Positions 13,536-26,580 are shown, counted from the stretch's first letter. The stretch: 64,000 nt of DNA from Paraspadella gotoi (GCA_051294375.1 CM119270.1:19943160-20007159), one strand, 5' to 3'. The notes: generated by a model from the sequence alone, not told the origin. Made by a program: numbers and translations.

Positions 13536-14350
13536 CATAGGGCAGTGATTTCTATTCGGGTATTTTCAACAATAAAATTGAAACTTATATAAATATTATT
13601 TCTTTTGTTTCCACTGATTAATATAAAACACGCTTTATTTAAAAAAACGGTTGGTTATAGTTATTTTCTCCTTATAACATCAAACTCACTGGGTGAATTT
13701 CTATGCTTTCAAAATACGGTAAGACATAATTTCTTTTACCTTAATCATTCTAATTATGGTATCTGCCCTAATTAAGATGAAATTAAAACGATTTTTCATG
13801 GTAAGGGCAACTTTTAAAGATTAAAGTGCTCGTCAGATCTATCTATATACTAAAGCTTAGGCAAAAAAACGGCACGCTATATTTTAAAACTTTTTTCCAC
13901 TATTTTTTTCTCTCTTGAACCTTCTCTCTGTCCCTCTCTTTTTCTCTCTTTCTCTGTCTTTCTCTCCCTTTCTCCGACTTTTCTGACCTCATATTTCTCT
14001 GTGTCATCCCTTCTTTTCTTCCTTTACATTTATTTCTCTTCCTCTCTATCTCTGCTTTTCTCTCCCTCTCTGATTCTCTTTCTTCTCTCTTTCTTATCTT
14101 TTCTTTTCTCTTAATTGTTTTCGTTCTCCCCCTTCTCACCATATATTAATTTCTTTTCACTCTTTCTCTCTATCCCTGCAACTTTTTTTTCACCCATGCT
14201 CTCTCTTCTGTTCTCTTTTTCTCAGTCTCACTCATTTTTTGTATTTATATCATACTGGATGTATAAAAATCTTTAAAATGTATTGTAAGAAAAAAAATAT
14301 TAGGTAGCGTATGATTTTATTCAAAGTTTGGTTGCCTAGCAGATATAAAA
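13536..14350. other. AT-rich sequence with a C/T-rich tract
   Basis: AT-rich, then an imperfect pyrimidine-rich tract at about 13900-14230. The minus-strand frame through the tract is Arg/Glu/Lys low complexity. No gene is supported. Confidence 0.55.
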
Positions 14351-14397
14351 AATCGACAGATTTTTGCGGAAATTTTTTCCGCAAAAACCTGTCGATT
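14351..14397. repeat. Strong hairpin (about 20-bp arms)
   Basis: An inverted repeat has arms AATCGACAG...TTTTTGCGGAA and TTCCGCAAAAA...TGTCGATT around a loop of about 4-6 bases, with one bulge. It stands alone in AT-rich sequence with no coding frame. It could be a microRNA-like precursor, a remnant of a small inverted-repeat element, or chance. Confidence 0.6.
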
Positions 14398-15088
14398 GAG
14401 AGGAAAAAAATTACTGACGCTTTCCATTACATTAAAAGAATGCGGTTTTTTTTAATTCATTAACCTTAGTATATTTCTCATCTATTAAAACTATAAAATA
14501 AGTCAAAAACTGAGTTTTAGTTCAAATAAAACGCACCTCACAATTCCTCACAAATTAAAAGTTGACTTAAAAATTTAATTGCTGCAAAACTATTAAATTT
14601 TTTGCCCTAATTTTTTAGGTACCAGAAACACCGTTGCAAGGGAATATTTGATTAGATTTGTGGACATTTTGAAGTATTTTCGTTTAACAAATTGTAATGA
14701 AATGTAAAAATGTAAATTTTTGACTAGTCAATTTAAAAATTAATTCTTAGGCAAACAATGGATAACCAATGGAAAATGAACCAACTCAGTGGTAAAGAAG
14801 ATAAGAAGTACCCGAAATCCGGAGTAAACAAATTTTCTTCTATGATTTTGACGTTCAAATCTCAAGAAGAAAGTCAAAATGGACAAAAATGGACATAATT
14901 ATTTTTATTAAAAGTAGCAAAAATTATATCGATTCTTGATTAGAAAATGCAGCAGATGATTTTAATTAATCCGTAGTCCAGCCCACTTTGTCTTAGGGTT
15001 CAAATTTAATCAATTCTGTTGATAATATTCTAGCAATATTGCAAAAAGTGTTTTTTTTGCTGAATCCCTCGATAGAAATCACTGCCAT
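14398..15088. other. AT-rich, no gene seen
   Basis: AT-rich unique sequence with no supported exon or RNA gene. Confidence 0.5.
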
Positions 15089-15120
<32 letters not shown>

Positions 15121-15196
15121 GGAGAGAGCGCCGAGTGACGGTGATGAAAAAAAAGTGACTAAAAAGATTATTTTTGTACAAAAAAAAGAGATAGAA

Positions 15197-15252
<56 letters not shown>
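15089..15252. repeat. Two (GA)n microsatellites
   Basis: GA repeats at about 15089-15127 and 15199-15252, separated by unique sequence. Confidence 0.9.
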
Positions 15253-15256
<4 letters not shown>

Positions 15257-15458
15257 TTTTCCCGCCAACGATACGCAAATATTACGGTCACTCTTCGTTT
15301 ATATCGGCGTGATCTGCGGTCAAGTTGATTTTTTTTATACACGTAACGTTTCCGTTGCCATCAAGGTCATGTTTCCTCGACATTGTTTACTCGTTGCCCT
15401 GCAACGGCCACGAAAATCCAGGTCAAGTAAGATATTTCTTCATATTTTTTCTCCAAAA

Positions 15459-15590
15459 AATCCACGAAAATCTCAGATGTAAATTTGGGATTTTGGTATT
15501 GAGAAAGAAGCGCGCGAATAAATGGCGATAATAAAAGTTTTTAGAAGGAAAAAAATAATCAGAATTTTTAAAAAAACGAACGATCATGCA
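15459..15590 (+). repeat. Dispersed repeat family 2, copy 3
   Basis: The most complete copy: CCACGAAAATCTC, AAATTTGGGATTTTGGTATTG, AAGCGCGCGAATAAATGGCG, GTTTTTAGAAGG, AATAATCAGAATTTTT, AAACGAACGAT. An ATG inside AAATGGCG opens a short frame (MAIIKVFRRKK) that is kept in copy 2 but lost in copy 1. There is no independent reason to call it a gene. Confidence 0.8.
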
Positions 15591-16254
15591 GAGATCGTAC
15601 AGAGAGAGACAGACGCACACAGAGAGCGACTGAGAGAGGCTGAGAGAGACCTGAACTCGTTTTTTAACGATTCAGAAAAGGCAGCGCCTGAAAAAAAATA
15701 TATATAAATATATAATAAAAATAAATAAAAGAAAGGCAAAAAATGTTACAATGGTTTACAATTGAAATTTTTCCAATTTTTTCCAATCGCAGCTTGTAAA
15801 AGATTTTATTTTTATTTGTATTAAAATTAAGATATAGCTTCTCATTAAAAAAATTTCCTTTGAGTTCCCATTTTTTATTAGAAATTTAAAAAAAATTTTT
15901 GAATTTCATCTTCAATATTATATACTGCAATATGTAAATTAGATTAAAGCATTTTCTATATACTAATTTGGATATTATAATGAGTGACTATAATCTCATT
16001 TTCATATTGCAGTAATCATAATGAAGTGGGAAATTCAAACAAAAAATACTTAATTCCAAATGTAATAAGAAAATATCAAAGCTATTTCAAATAGAAGCCA
16101 TATCTAAATTTTTTAACTTACTATGATTGCACACTTTTGTAAAACTTTATCCTAATTCATAATAATTTTTATTTAAAAAAAAAAACTGTAAGTCACAGCC
16201 AAACCTATAAAAGCGTAGTAGTTTTTATATAACAAAAACAGCGTGACGGACGAC
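15591..16254. other. AT-rich, no gene seen
   Basis: Short GA-rich start, then very AT-rich unique sequence. Nothing else is supported. Confidence 0.5.
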
Positions 16255-16332
16255 GACGACGACGACGACTACTCACAAAGAAGCAACCCTAAAACATTAT
16301 AGAGCCTGACCCGGCTTCGCCGGTCAAGGCTC
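16255..16332. repeat. (ACG)n and a GC-rich hairpin
   Basis: An ACG trinucleotide run at 16255-16270 is followed at 16302-16332 by an inverted repeat: GAGCCT pairs with AGGCTC, then GACC-CGGC with GCCGGTC around a TTC/TTCG loop. The stem is GC-rich in AT-rich surroundings. CGGCTTCGCCGG-type hairpins occur near transposon ends in several arthropod genomes, but I cannot assign this one. Confidence 0.5.
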
Positions 16333-16557
16333 GATAATAAGCTACATATATCTTGCTCAGGACTTTGAACAGGCTACGGTGGGTTACCATAGCTGGACCC
16401 TGCAAGTTTTTAATCAAAACTCTCTCAGTCTCGTTTATCAACGCCTTGTAGTCTCGTAGTCATCGATGTTCTGAGACGGCCTCACCTTTCTCGTTTATCG
16501 CGCTCATTGACTAATGATCAATTAAAATTTTAACTTCTCATCTAAAAATTTGAAATA

Positions 16558-17132
16558 ATGAAAAAAACTAAGAAAATGAGGGAAAAAGAAAAATCTTTTA
16601 AATGCCTATGGTGCAACAAATACTTTTCAAATCAAAGCTCGTTAAAGCCTCATTATTTGACTCACACTGGAGAAAAACTATTCAAATGCGAAACATGCGG
16701 AAAACGTTTTTTACAAATAAGTACCTTGAAAAATCACATTTTGACTCACACAGGAAAGAAACCATTTAATTGTGAACAGTGTGGTAAACGATTTTCTCAG
16801 AGAACTGCGTTGAACAACCACGTATTCACTCATACTGGTGAAAAAAAAAAAAAAAAAAATTCAAATGCGAATTTTGTGGGAAATGTTTTTGCCAAAAAAC
16901 TAATTTAAAAAATCACATTTACACTCATACCGGAGAAAAACTTTTTAAATGCGAAATATGCTACCGAAGTTTTTTACAGAAATCACACGTGCAAAAACAT
17001 GGTCTGATACATAGTGGGGAAAAACCATTTAAATGCAAAATGTGTTATAAAAGTTTCACACAGAAAGTCTCTTTGAAACGTCATATTTCAACTCATATTG
17101 AAGAAAAATTATTCGTGTGCAAGCTGGTGTAA
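16558..17132 (+). pseudogene. C2H2 zinc-finger ORF, frameshifted at a poly-A run
   Basis: The first frame (ATG at 16558) encodes a basic 13-residue lead and three classical C2H2 fingers of the form CxxCxxxF-x-L-xxH-xxxH joined by THTGEK-type linkers (fingers start near CLWCNKYF, CETCGKRF and CEQCGKRF). At 16841-16859 a run of 19 A sits where the linker HTGEKKFKC needs about 8, so the frame shifts. In the next frame three more fingers (CEFCGKCF, CEICYRSF, CKMCYKSF) continue to a TAA at 17130. A degraded seventh finger start (FVCK) is cut by that stop. Such proteins normally bind DNA in the nucleus. No intron lies inside and a short N-terminus suggests a terminal exon or a retrocopy. The poly-A expansion could also be an assembly error, in which case the gene is intact with six fingers. 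Confidence 0.8.
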
Positions 17133-17178
17133 AAACACATTGAAAAATATTACTTTGTTGGCTGACTTTACCGCCTTT

Positions 17179-17236
<58 letters not shown>

Positions 17237-17300
17237 GCTCTCTCTCTTTATTTTTTTCCTCTTTAAAAGTTAGTATCTAAATTCACACATTGTTAAAACC
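17133..17300. repeat. (CT)n microsatellite after the zinc-finger ORF
   Basis: CT repeat at about 17184-17250 with short interruptions. Confidence 0.9.
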
Positions 17301-17346
17301 CTTCGCTGAAGAAGGTTCGCATTTCAAAAACCGAAACATGTACAAA
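17301..17346 (+). mobile_element. Penelope/LINE-type terminal hairpin motif
   Basis: The sequence holds CTGAAGAAGG, then a spacer, then AACCGAAAC, with GGTT pairing to AACC. This CTGANGA...GAAAC arrangement resembles the conserved 3' region of many invertebrate retroelements, and in Penelope-like elements it corresponds to hammerhead-ribozyme core motifs (established knowledge). No reverse transcriptase is present beside it, so at most a terminal fragment remains. Confidence 0.45.
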
Positions 17347-17531
17347 ATTACTAAATCATCGTTTTAATAACAAAGAAAAATAACTCTGTTATTTTGTCAC
17401 TGATTTTTAAAAACAACGAAAGAAAGGAAAACACCACAAAAATATTACTAAAATTTAAAGTTAGACGTAGCATTTAAGTATAAATATATATATATATATA
17501 TAAATATATTTAATATAAATATTAAACATCC

Positions 17532-17724
17532 CTCCTCAAACTGGTGACCATTATGTTAGTATCTTTTAACAAACATAATATTATTGCATCTGTCATACTT
17601 TAACCAATCAAATGTAACTAGTTATTTTAAACGCTCTACTTATTTGAATAGTTGTAAATATATTACTCATTGTGTTGTATAATTCCGGTCTCTCCGTCGA
17701 CTTTTAATTCTTATAATAATAATA

Positions 17725-17778
<54 letters not shown>

Positions 17779-18733
17779 TAACTCTTCGTTCAAACTTTTA
17801 ATTGTCTAACGTCCTCAAACTTTTCTTCTTAATTGTTAATTCAGTTTGTTATGTTTTAATTTTTTAAATGATTTAAATATTTTTGGAACTACGTAGATTT
17901 TTTATATTAGTCACTAATATCTTTTACGTTACCTAAATCATAAGTCATGGACTACCTTTTCTCTCGCGAAAACTTTTTAAACATGATTTCTGTGTTTCTA
18001 TATTCAATAAATGTAACAAATTATATTTATTTTTCTTTTTATTATTAACAGTTATGAGACACTCAAAAAAATGACAGCCAGTTTCGGAAAAAACGTTAAG
18101 AGACGAGAATGGAATATAAACAATTGTATTGAGTTGGGCTTCGGCCGATCCAGACAGTGAATCTGGCGACATTCAGTCGCTTTGGCGAATAATCTGTAAA
18201 AGTAGATCTAAATTTGTATTATGATTAATTATTAATCATTTTTAGTTTCCCAAAAAAAATGTCAAATACGTATCGAGTTTTAGAGAAGAACGGGACATAA
18301 AGTTATTAATGTACAGCAACAAATATTTAGAATTAATAATGCCCCAAATTTATTTTAAAAGAAAGATTTGTAAAGCTACTGGATTTCCTCTTTGTTATTT
18401 TAAACGTAGATATTTCTTCTCTGCTGCTTCAAATCGTCCTTGAGCGAAAAAACAAAATCAGGACGAAAATAAACAAAACATCGAAGCGAATAAAACCTGG
18501 CGGCGACGAAAGAAATTCGTGCCTGCGTTGTGGCGCGCCAAGGATTAGAGAAAAACGCGGGTGACGACGTGATGTAGCGCCAATGATGACGCAGAGTCGA
18601 ATCGCAGATTGGCGCGATATTTGATTTCCCTTCTCTTTTCTTTCTCTCTGTCTTTGTATCTTTTTTGTCTCTCTCTCTCTCTTTGACTCCCTATCCCTCT
18701 GTCTGTCTGTCTGTCTGTCTGTCCTGTCTGTCC

Positions 18734-18789
<56 letters not shown>

Positions 18790-18833
18790 GTGATTTCTTC
18801 TTTTTCTTTTGTTCTTTTTCTTCTTTCTTTCTC

Positions 18834-18896
<63 letters not shown>

Positions 18897-19774
18897 CCTC
18901 TATCCGCATACAAATCAATAAATTTAAAGTGAAGCCGTTCGCCGTCGGCCTTGAGAACATAATTCATGACGACGTGAATGAACGAGCGCGGATCAGAGTC
19001 GACGTCGACGATGATTGGTCGAATGCTAAATTAACGATCACTCATTGGCTTAATAGCGCCAAGTAAATCAGGTAGTTACGTTAAGAATTGCAAAAATATG
19101 CTGGACGAATGAAGGATCTCAAGAATCAAAGAACATATGGTTATGAAAGAAATGTATCTCCTGTTATATGTATTTTTAAATGTGAAAAGAATTAAAACGA
19201 TTATTATAAAATTCATTCATTATTAAATCAATTTTTTCACTTTAAGGGTAAAAAAAAATCTAGCTACAGTCAGCCATTGCTAATCAACCGCTCCAGTTGC
19301 ATTGTACTACAATGCAATTTGTAGATCATTGTATTCCGTTTTTTTGCAACTTCGCTCCCTTCTATCCAGAAATTCTATTGGGTCACAGACTCACCCTCTC
19401 AAGTATTTATGGCGCCCTGCGGCGACGAAAGAGCAGAGACAAAACAGCAGCGACAAAAGAGTGAGGACAAAACAGCTGCAATGAAACTGCAGCAATTAAA
19501 CAGCGATAAATAAACAGAAATTAAATAACTGCTAATAGCATCAGGGAAACAGCACCGACAATGAAAGTGACAACAAAACAGCATCAACAAAACATCTTTT
19601 ACAAAACGAACAAAACATTGATTACAAAACAGCAACAAATAAATAGCACGAAAAAGCAGCCACCACGAAAGAGTATTGACAAAACAGCGTCGTCGAAACA
19701 AGGAAGATGAAACAGCGACCACAAAACAACTGTTGAGGCGTCGATGCGCTAAGCCAAACGCCGCAAGCAAAAGG
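17532..19774 (+). repeat. Left arm of a 2.24-kb palindrome
   Basis: This arm is the reverse complement of 19908-22147 from end to end. It contains an (AAT)n tract at 17712-17775, a CpG-rich patch at 18480-18620, a (CTGT)n tract at about 18703-18788, a (CT)n tract at about 18836-18894, a segment with two ATTGG boxes at 19010-19050, and a degenerate ACAAAACAGC-type repeat at about 19440-19740. I see no gene in it; the frames are low complexity or unrecognised. Confidence 0.95.
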
Positions 19775-19802
19775 GTATGACATTAAGCCGAATCGACTGT
19801 GT

Positions 19803-19866
<64 letters not shown>

Positions 19867-19907
19867 GAGAGAGTTATTTCAATTCATCTCTGTCGCCTCA
19901 TCGTCCT
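19775..19907. repeat. Palindrome spacer with (GA)n
   Basis: 133 bp between the two arms, dominated by an imperfect GA repeat at about 19803-19873. Confidence 0.9.
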
Positions 19908-20783
19908 CCTTTTGCTTGCGGCGTTTGGCTTAGCGCATCGACGCCTCAACAGTTGTTTTGTGGTCGCTGTTTCATCTTCCTTGTTTTCGACGACGCTGTT
20001 TTGTCAATACTCTTTCGTGGTGGCTGCTTTTTCGTGCTATTTATTTGTTGCTGTTTGTAATCAATGTTTTGTTCGTTTTGTAAAAGATGTTTTGTTGATG
20101 CTGTTTTGTTGTCACTTTCATTGTCGGTGCTGTTTCCCTGATGCTATAGCAGTTATTTAATTTCTGTTTATTTATCGCTGTTTAATTGCTGCAGTTTCAT
20201 TGCAGCTGTTTTGTCCTCACTCTTTTGTCGCTGCTGTTTTGTCTCTGCTCTTTCGTCGCCGCAGGGCGCCATAAATACTTGAGAGGGTGAGTCTGTGACC
20301 CAATAGAATTTCTGGATAGAAGGGAGCGAAGTTGCAAAAAAAACGGAATACAATGATCTACAAATTGCATTGTAGTACAATGCAACTGGAGCGGTTGATT
20401 AGCAATGGCTGACTGTAGCTAGATTTTTTTTTACCCTTAAAAGTGAAAAATTGATTTAATAATGAATGAATTTTATAATAATCGTTTTAATTCTTTTCAC
20501 ATTTAAAAATACATATAACAGGAGATACATTTCTTTCATAACCCATATGTTCTTTGATTCTTGAGATCCTTCATTCGTCCAGCATATTTTTGCAATTCTT
20601 AACGTAACTACCTGATTACTTGGCGCTATTAAGCCAATGAGTGATCGTTAATTTAGCATTCGACCAATCATCGTCGACGTCGACTCTGATCCGCGCTCGT
20701 TCATTCACGTCGTCATGAATTATGTTCTCAAGGCCGACGGCGAACGGCTTCACTTTAAATTATTGATTTGTATGCGGATAGAG

Positions 20784-20861
<78 letters not shown>

Positions 20862-20889
20862 AAGAAAAACAAAAGAAAAAGAAAGAAAT

Positions 20890-20924
<35 letters not shown>

Positions 20925-20925
20925 G

Positions 20926-20979
<54 letters not shown>

Positions 20980-21896
20980 GGATAGGGAGTCAAAGAGAGA
21001 GAGAGAGACAAAAAAGATACAAAGACAGAGAGAAAGAAAAGAGAAGGGAAATCAAATATCGCGCCAATCTGCGATTCGACTCTGCGTCATCATTGGCGCT
21101 ACATCACGTCGTCACCCGCGTTTTTCTCTAATCCTTGGCGCGCCACAACGCAGGCACGAATTTTCTTTCGTCGCGCCAGGTTTTATTCGCTTCGATGTTT
21201 TGTTTATTTTCGTCCTGATTTTGTTTTTTCGCTCAAGGACGATTTGAAAGCAGCAGAGAAAAATATCTACGTTTAAAATAACAAAGAGGAAATCCAGTAG
21301 CTTTACAAATCTTTCTTTTAAAATAAATTTGGGGCATTATTAATTCTAAATATTTGTTGCTGTACATTAATAACTTTATGTCCCGTTCTTCTCTAAAACT
21401 CGATACGTATTTGACATTTTTTTTGGGAAACTAAAAATGATTAATAATTAATCATAATACAAATTTAGATCTACTTTTACAGATTATTCGCCAAAGCGAC
21501 TGAATGTCGCCAAGATTCACTGTCTGGATCGGCCGAAGCCCAACTCAATACAATTGTTTATATTCCATTCTCGTCTCTTAACGTTTTTTCCGAAACTGGC
21601 TGTCATTTTTTTGAGTGTCTCATAACTGTTAATAATAAAAAGAAAAATAAATATAATTTGTTACATTTATTGAATATAGAAACACAGAAATCATGTTTAA
21701 AAAGTTTTCGCGAGAGAAAAGTAGTCCATGACTTATGATTTAGGTAACGTAAAAGATATTAGTGACTAATATAAAAAATCTACGTAGTTCCAAAAATATT
21801 TAAATCATTTAAAAATTAAAAACATAACAAACTGAATTAACAATTAAGAAGAAAGTTTGAGGACGTTAGACAATTAAAAGTTTGAACGAAGAGTTA

Positions 21897-21950
<54 letters not shown>

Positions 21951-22147
21951 TTATTATTATTATATAAGAATTAAAAGTCGACGGAGAGACCGGAATTATA
22001 CAACACAATGAGTAATATATTTACAACTATTCAAATAAGTAGAGCGTTTAAAATAACTAGTTACATTTTGATTGGTTAAAGTATGACAGATGCAATAATA
22101 TTATGTTTGTTAAAAGATACTAACATAATGGTCACCAGTTTGAGGAG
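19908..22147 (-). repeat. Right arm of the 2.24-kb palindrome
   Basis: This is an inverted copy of 17532-19774 (2240 versus 2243 bp). The differences I can see are mostly one-base indels in homopolymers and microsatellite length changes. The arm ends exactly at the 25-N gap. Confidence 0.95.
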
Positions 22148-22172
22148 NNNNNNNNNNNNNNNNNNNNNNNNN
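22148..22172. other. Assembly gap (25 N)
   Basis: This placeholder gap terminates the palindrome. Confidence 0.99.
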
Positions 22173-22490
22173 GCCGCCGGCGCCGCAGATGCGGCCGCTG
22201 CCGCCTGTAGACGCCAGCGCCGCCACCTTTGGCGTCGCATCGTCGCACTTAATAGGTGGCGTTCCCTCGGACATTAACCGGCGTCGTCATCGTCATCGTC
22301 GTCGTCGTCGTCGTCGTCGACATCACAAAATTTTCAGGCTCTGGTTCACGTGAGGCGCGCCGGGGGTCACGTGACCACGCCCCTTGCGCCGATTCTCCTC
22401 CTCCTCCTTCCTCATCCTCCTCCTCCTTCTTCCTCCTCTTCCCTACTTCCTCTTCCTCCTTCTCCGGTTTTAGCTTTGCTCCGTTGAATG
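22173..22490. promoter_or_regulatory. CpG-rich promoter-like patch
   Basis: GC- and CpG-rich sequence stands out from the AT-rich surroundings: GCC-rich to 22260, a (CGT)n run at about 22286-22322, two CACGTG boxes and a CTC-rich tail. Transcription direction and target gene are not visible; no coding exon follows within several kb. The inference rests on composition and motifs only. Confidence 0.35.
22347..22375. promoter_or_regulatory. Pair of CACGTG E-boxes
   Basis: CACGTG occurs at 22347-22352 and again at 22368-22373, 21 bp apart (about two helical turns). The second sits in the palindrome GTCACGTGAC, the ideal site for bHLH-ZIP factors of the MITF/TFE and USF type (established knowledge). 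Function is inferred. Confidence 0.4.
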
Positions 22491-22523
22491 TCTAGAGTCA
22501 GTCCCTCAGTCAGTTTCACCTGC

Positions 22524-22607
<84 letters not shown>

Positions 22608-22803
22608 TACTCACTCTCTCTCTCTGTCTTTATCGGAGCCAAGGTAAATCGAGGCGCGTCGTGCCAGTAAAAGCGCCACTCTTCGTTATCGTCGTCGACG
22701 TCGTCGTCGTCGTCGTCGTCGTTTCTTTCCGTCGACACAAGCGGCTTTGGTTATCGCGGCTTTGCTAGTTTTTCATCAGGTGTAAATAGTGATGCCGCCC
22801 ACC
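22491..22803. repeat. (CT)n microsatellite and (CGT)n run
   Basis: CT repeat at about 22526-22625 and an ACGTCGTCGTCGTCG-type run near 22693-22722. Confidence 0.9.
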
Positions 22804-22816
22804 GTTGCTAAGCGAC
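22804..22816 (+). promoter_or_regulatory. Candidate RFX X-box
   Basis: GTTGCTAAGCGAC fits the RYYRYY-N-RRNRAC consensus of RFX-family binding sites, followed by a CRE-like TGACGCA at 22823. It lies 430 bp from the CACGTG pair. A single motif match of this length can occur by chance. Confidence 0.3.
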
Positions 22817-24188
22817 CGCGCATGACGCATCGTCGATGGCGAACGCGTGTTGATAAACAACAACAAAAATCCAAATGGAAATAAATGAAACGATAAAAAT
22901 GAGGGAAATTGAATTGAAAAAAAAAAATTGGCAAAAAAATTTTACAAAACTAAAGATTTAAAAAATGAAATGTATCGGTGATTTGATTGATCGATTTTTC
23001 ACCGACGTCGGAATATTTAAAATAAATAAAAAAAAGAGAGAAAAAAAATCACAGCGACGATTTTATTTTTGTCAAAAGTCGACGTATGTACGATGTATCG
23101 TTTGAAACTAAAACAAAAGTAAATAATAACAAACGTAAGTGTCGAAGATTCTCGTTTTAAGTCCTTGAAAATGTATTTGTATAATTGGCAACTTTCTAAT
23201 TGTGATATCTCTCCACGCTCGGTCATTTTATAAACATTACGATCTTGCCAAATCTATATTTTATTTCTCTCTGATACGTATAAATATTTTTTTTCCATTT
23301 CGTTTTTATTTAAATATTTCCAAGAAAAAAAAGAAGAAAAAAAAAAGTTAAAAGTCTTTTAAACTTGACACCATTTGATCGACCAATTTTATTAATATTT
23401 CGTTTAAAAAAATACAAATTTGTAATAACAGGAAAATAACAACCGGAGCTCAGGATGTTTCAATTATTTTCGTTAACATTATTTTATTTACATACTTTAA
23501 TGATTAAGATTCATTAGGGTTAAATCATCTTCATTACTTATTTCTTTTCTCATAAAATTAGTTCCTTAATTCATCTTTGTTTCACATTTCACATTTCACA
23601 CGTGATCGACTCAAATGTTTTTCATGGTCATTTTCACATTGAGCCGAGTTCTGAATGGTGAGAGAATTTTAGCCGAGGAAAATTCATTCTGTGATGAGCG
23701 TCATTAACTGTTTAATTGTTTATTCATGATTTTCCCATGTGAAATAATATTAATAATTTTGAGACATATGTACTCCTTAGAAACCCTTCCTTTTTTTAAA
23801 ATAGGTTCTTTATTGTTGGAAAGGTCTATTTATGATATTTAAAATCGTAGCTTATTCACCAATAACGATAAACATCCCTATTTTCTATCTACCTCTCTCT
23901 CTCTTCCTCTCTATCTATTTCTCTCTCCTCTTTTTCAGTCTCAGACTCATAAATTATCTCGCCTCTCTTTTGAGGAAGCGCTTCCATCCAGGAAGCGATC
24001 CACGATTCTCCAGAGAATTTCTTTAAAAAAGAAGCATCTGTTTTTCCTCAAACAAAAGATAATAAATGTTCCTTCTGTCGCTTAAACGTCTGGAGGTGGT
24101 TAAAATGGTCTGTTCCTTTCTGCTCTTTAAAATCTTTGTACTTTGTTGTTTTCTTTATCTCTTTCCTTCATTTGTTTTTCTTTTCTTT

Positions 24189-24190
<2 letters not shown>
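22817..24190. other. AT-rich, no gene seen
   Basis: Unique AT-rich sequence. I found no exon, RNA gene or long repeat that I can support. Confidence 0.5.
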
Positions 24191-24246
<56 letters not shown>

Positions 24247-24467
24247 CTTTCCTTTCCTCCGCCGTTTTTCCTCCCTTCCTTTATTCTTCCTCCCTTTTCT
24301 TCCACATCCCCTCTCTCTCTCCATCTTTTCCTTCTCCATCTCTTCTCCCTCCCACCTCGCCTAAGATACTCGCTCATTCATCTTCTTTCCCAGTACACAT
24401 TGTGTATTCTTCCGTATCATATTCTCCTCTTTTATCATATTGATATGCTCTCCCTCCCTCTCTCTCT

Positions 24468-24519
<52 letters not shown>

Positions 24520-24604
24520 CTTTCTATCTCTCTCTGTTTATTCTTCCGCAACTTGGTTGCCTCTCTCTCATGTTCAGGTCTTGCGCGAATTCTTTCCCCT
24601 TTTA

Positions 24605-24652
<48 letters not shown>

Positions 24653-24655
24653 TCT
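24191..24655. repeat. Cluster of (CT)n tracts
   Basis: CT repeats at about 24191-24242, 24455-24535 and 24605-24650 are separated by pyrimidine-rich sequence. Frames here are poly-Ser/Leu. Confidence 0.9.
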
Positions 24656-25198
24656 TCCGTCGTTCATCTTCCTTCACGTCAATTCCTGCGATGGAAACGA
24701 CGACGATGACGACGTCGATGACGACGACGACGATGACGAAAATGGCGACAACAATGTAAAGGATGACAAGGGCGTTGACAAGGGCGTTGACAAGGGCGAC
24801 TCAATTTATGCTAATGATGACAGAAAAAAACATTTTGTACTACGGGTTTGCAAATGGCAGCTTTTTTCAAGCGGCGTGTTTCAAATTGTCACCATGTATT
24901 GCTAAATTTAAAAATTATTGCTAAGTTTTAAAAATCTGTCACATCCAACTCAACAACCAAAACTATCAATATTGTTGGCAAGTATGCCAATGTTTACTGG
25001 AATTTGAAACGTTAATTTAAAAGAATATTCTTTCCTTGAAATGATACTTTGAAAACTTTATTTTTCTAGTTGTTATAAGTTGTATGTAAAAATGTTGATG
25101 ACAGAGAGAAAATGTCGAAAATGTTGTGAAAAATGACAAATACGATAAACACGTTAGCATAAGTTGTATTAGAAGAAAATTTAATGAAAAAACCGACA
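24656..25198. other. (GAC)n-type tract and unique sequence
   Basis: GACGATGAC repeats at about 24698-24800 produce Asp-rich frames only. The rest shows nothing recognisable. Confidence 0.55.
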
Positions 25199-26398
<1,200 letters not shown>

Positions 26399-26399
26399 A

Positions 26400-26451
<52 letters not shown>

Positions 26452-26455
26452 AAAA

Positions 26456-26527
<72 letters not shown>

Positions 26528-26580
26528 AAAAAAGAAAGAAAGAAAGAAAGAAAGAAAGAAAAAAAGAAAGAAAGAAGGAA
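26399..26580. repeat. (AAAG)n microsatellite, about 180 bp
   Basis: Tetranucleotide GAAA repeat with a few A substitutions. Confidence 0.98.
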
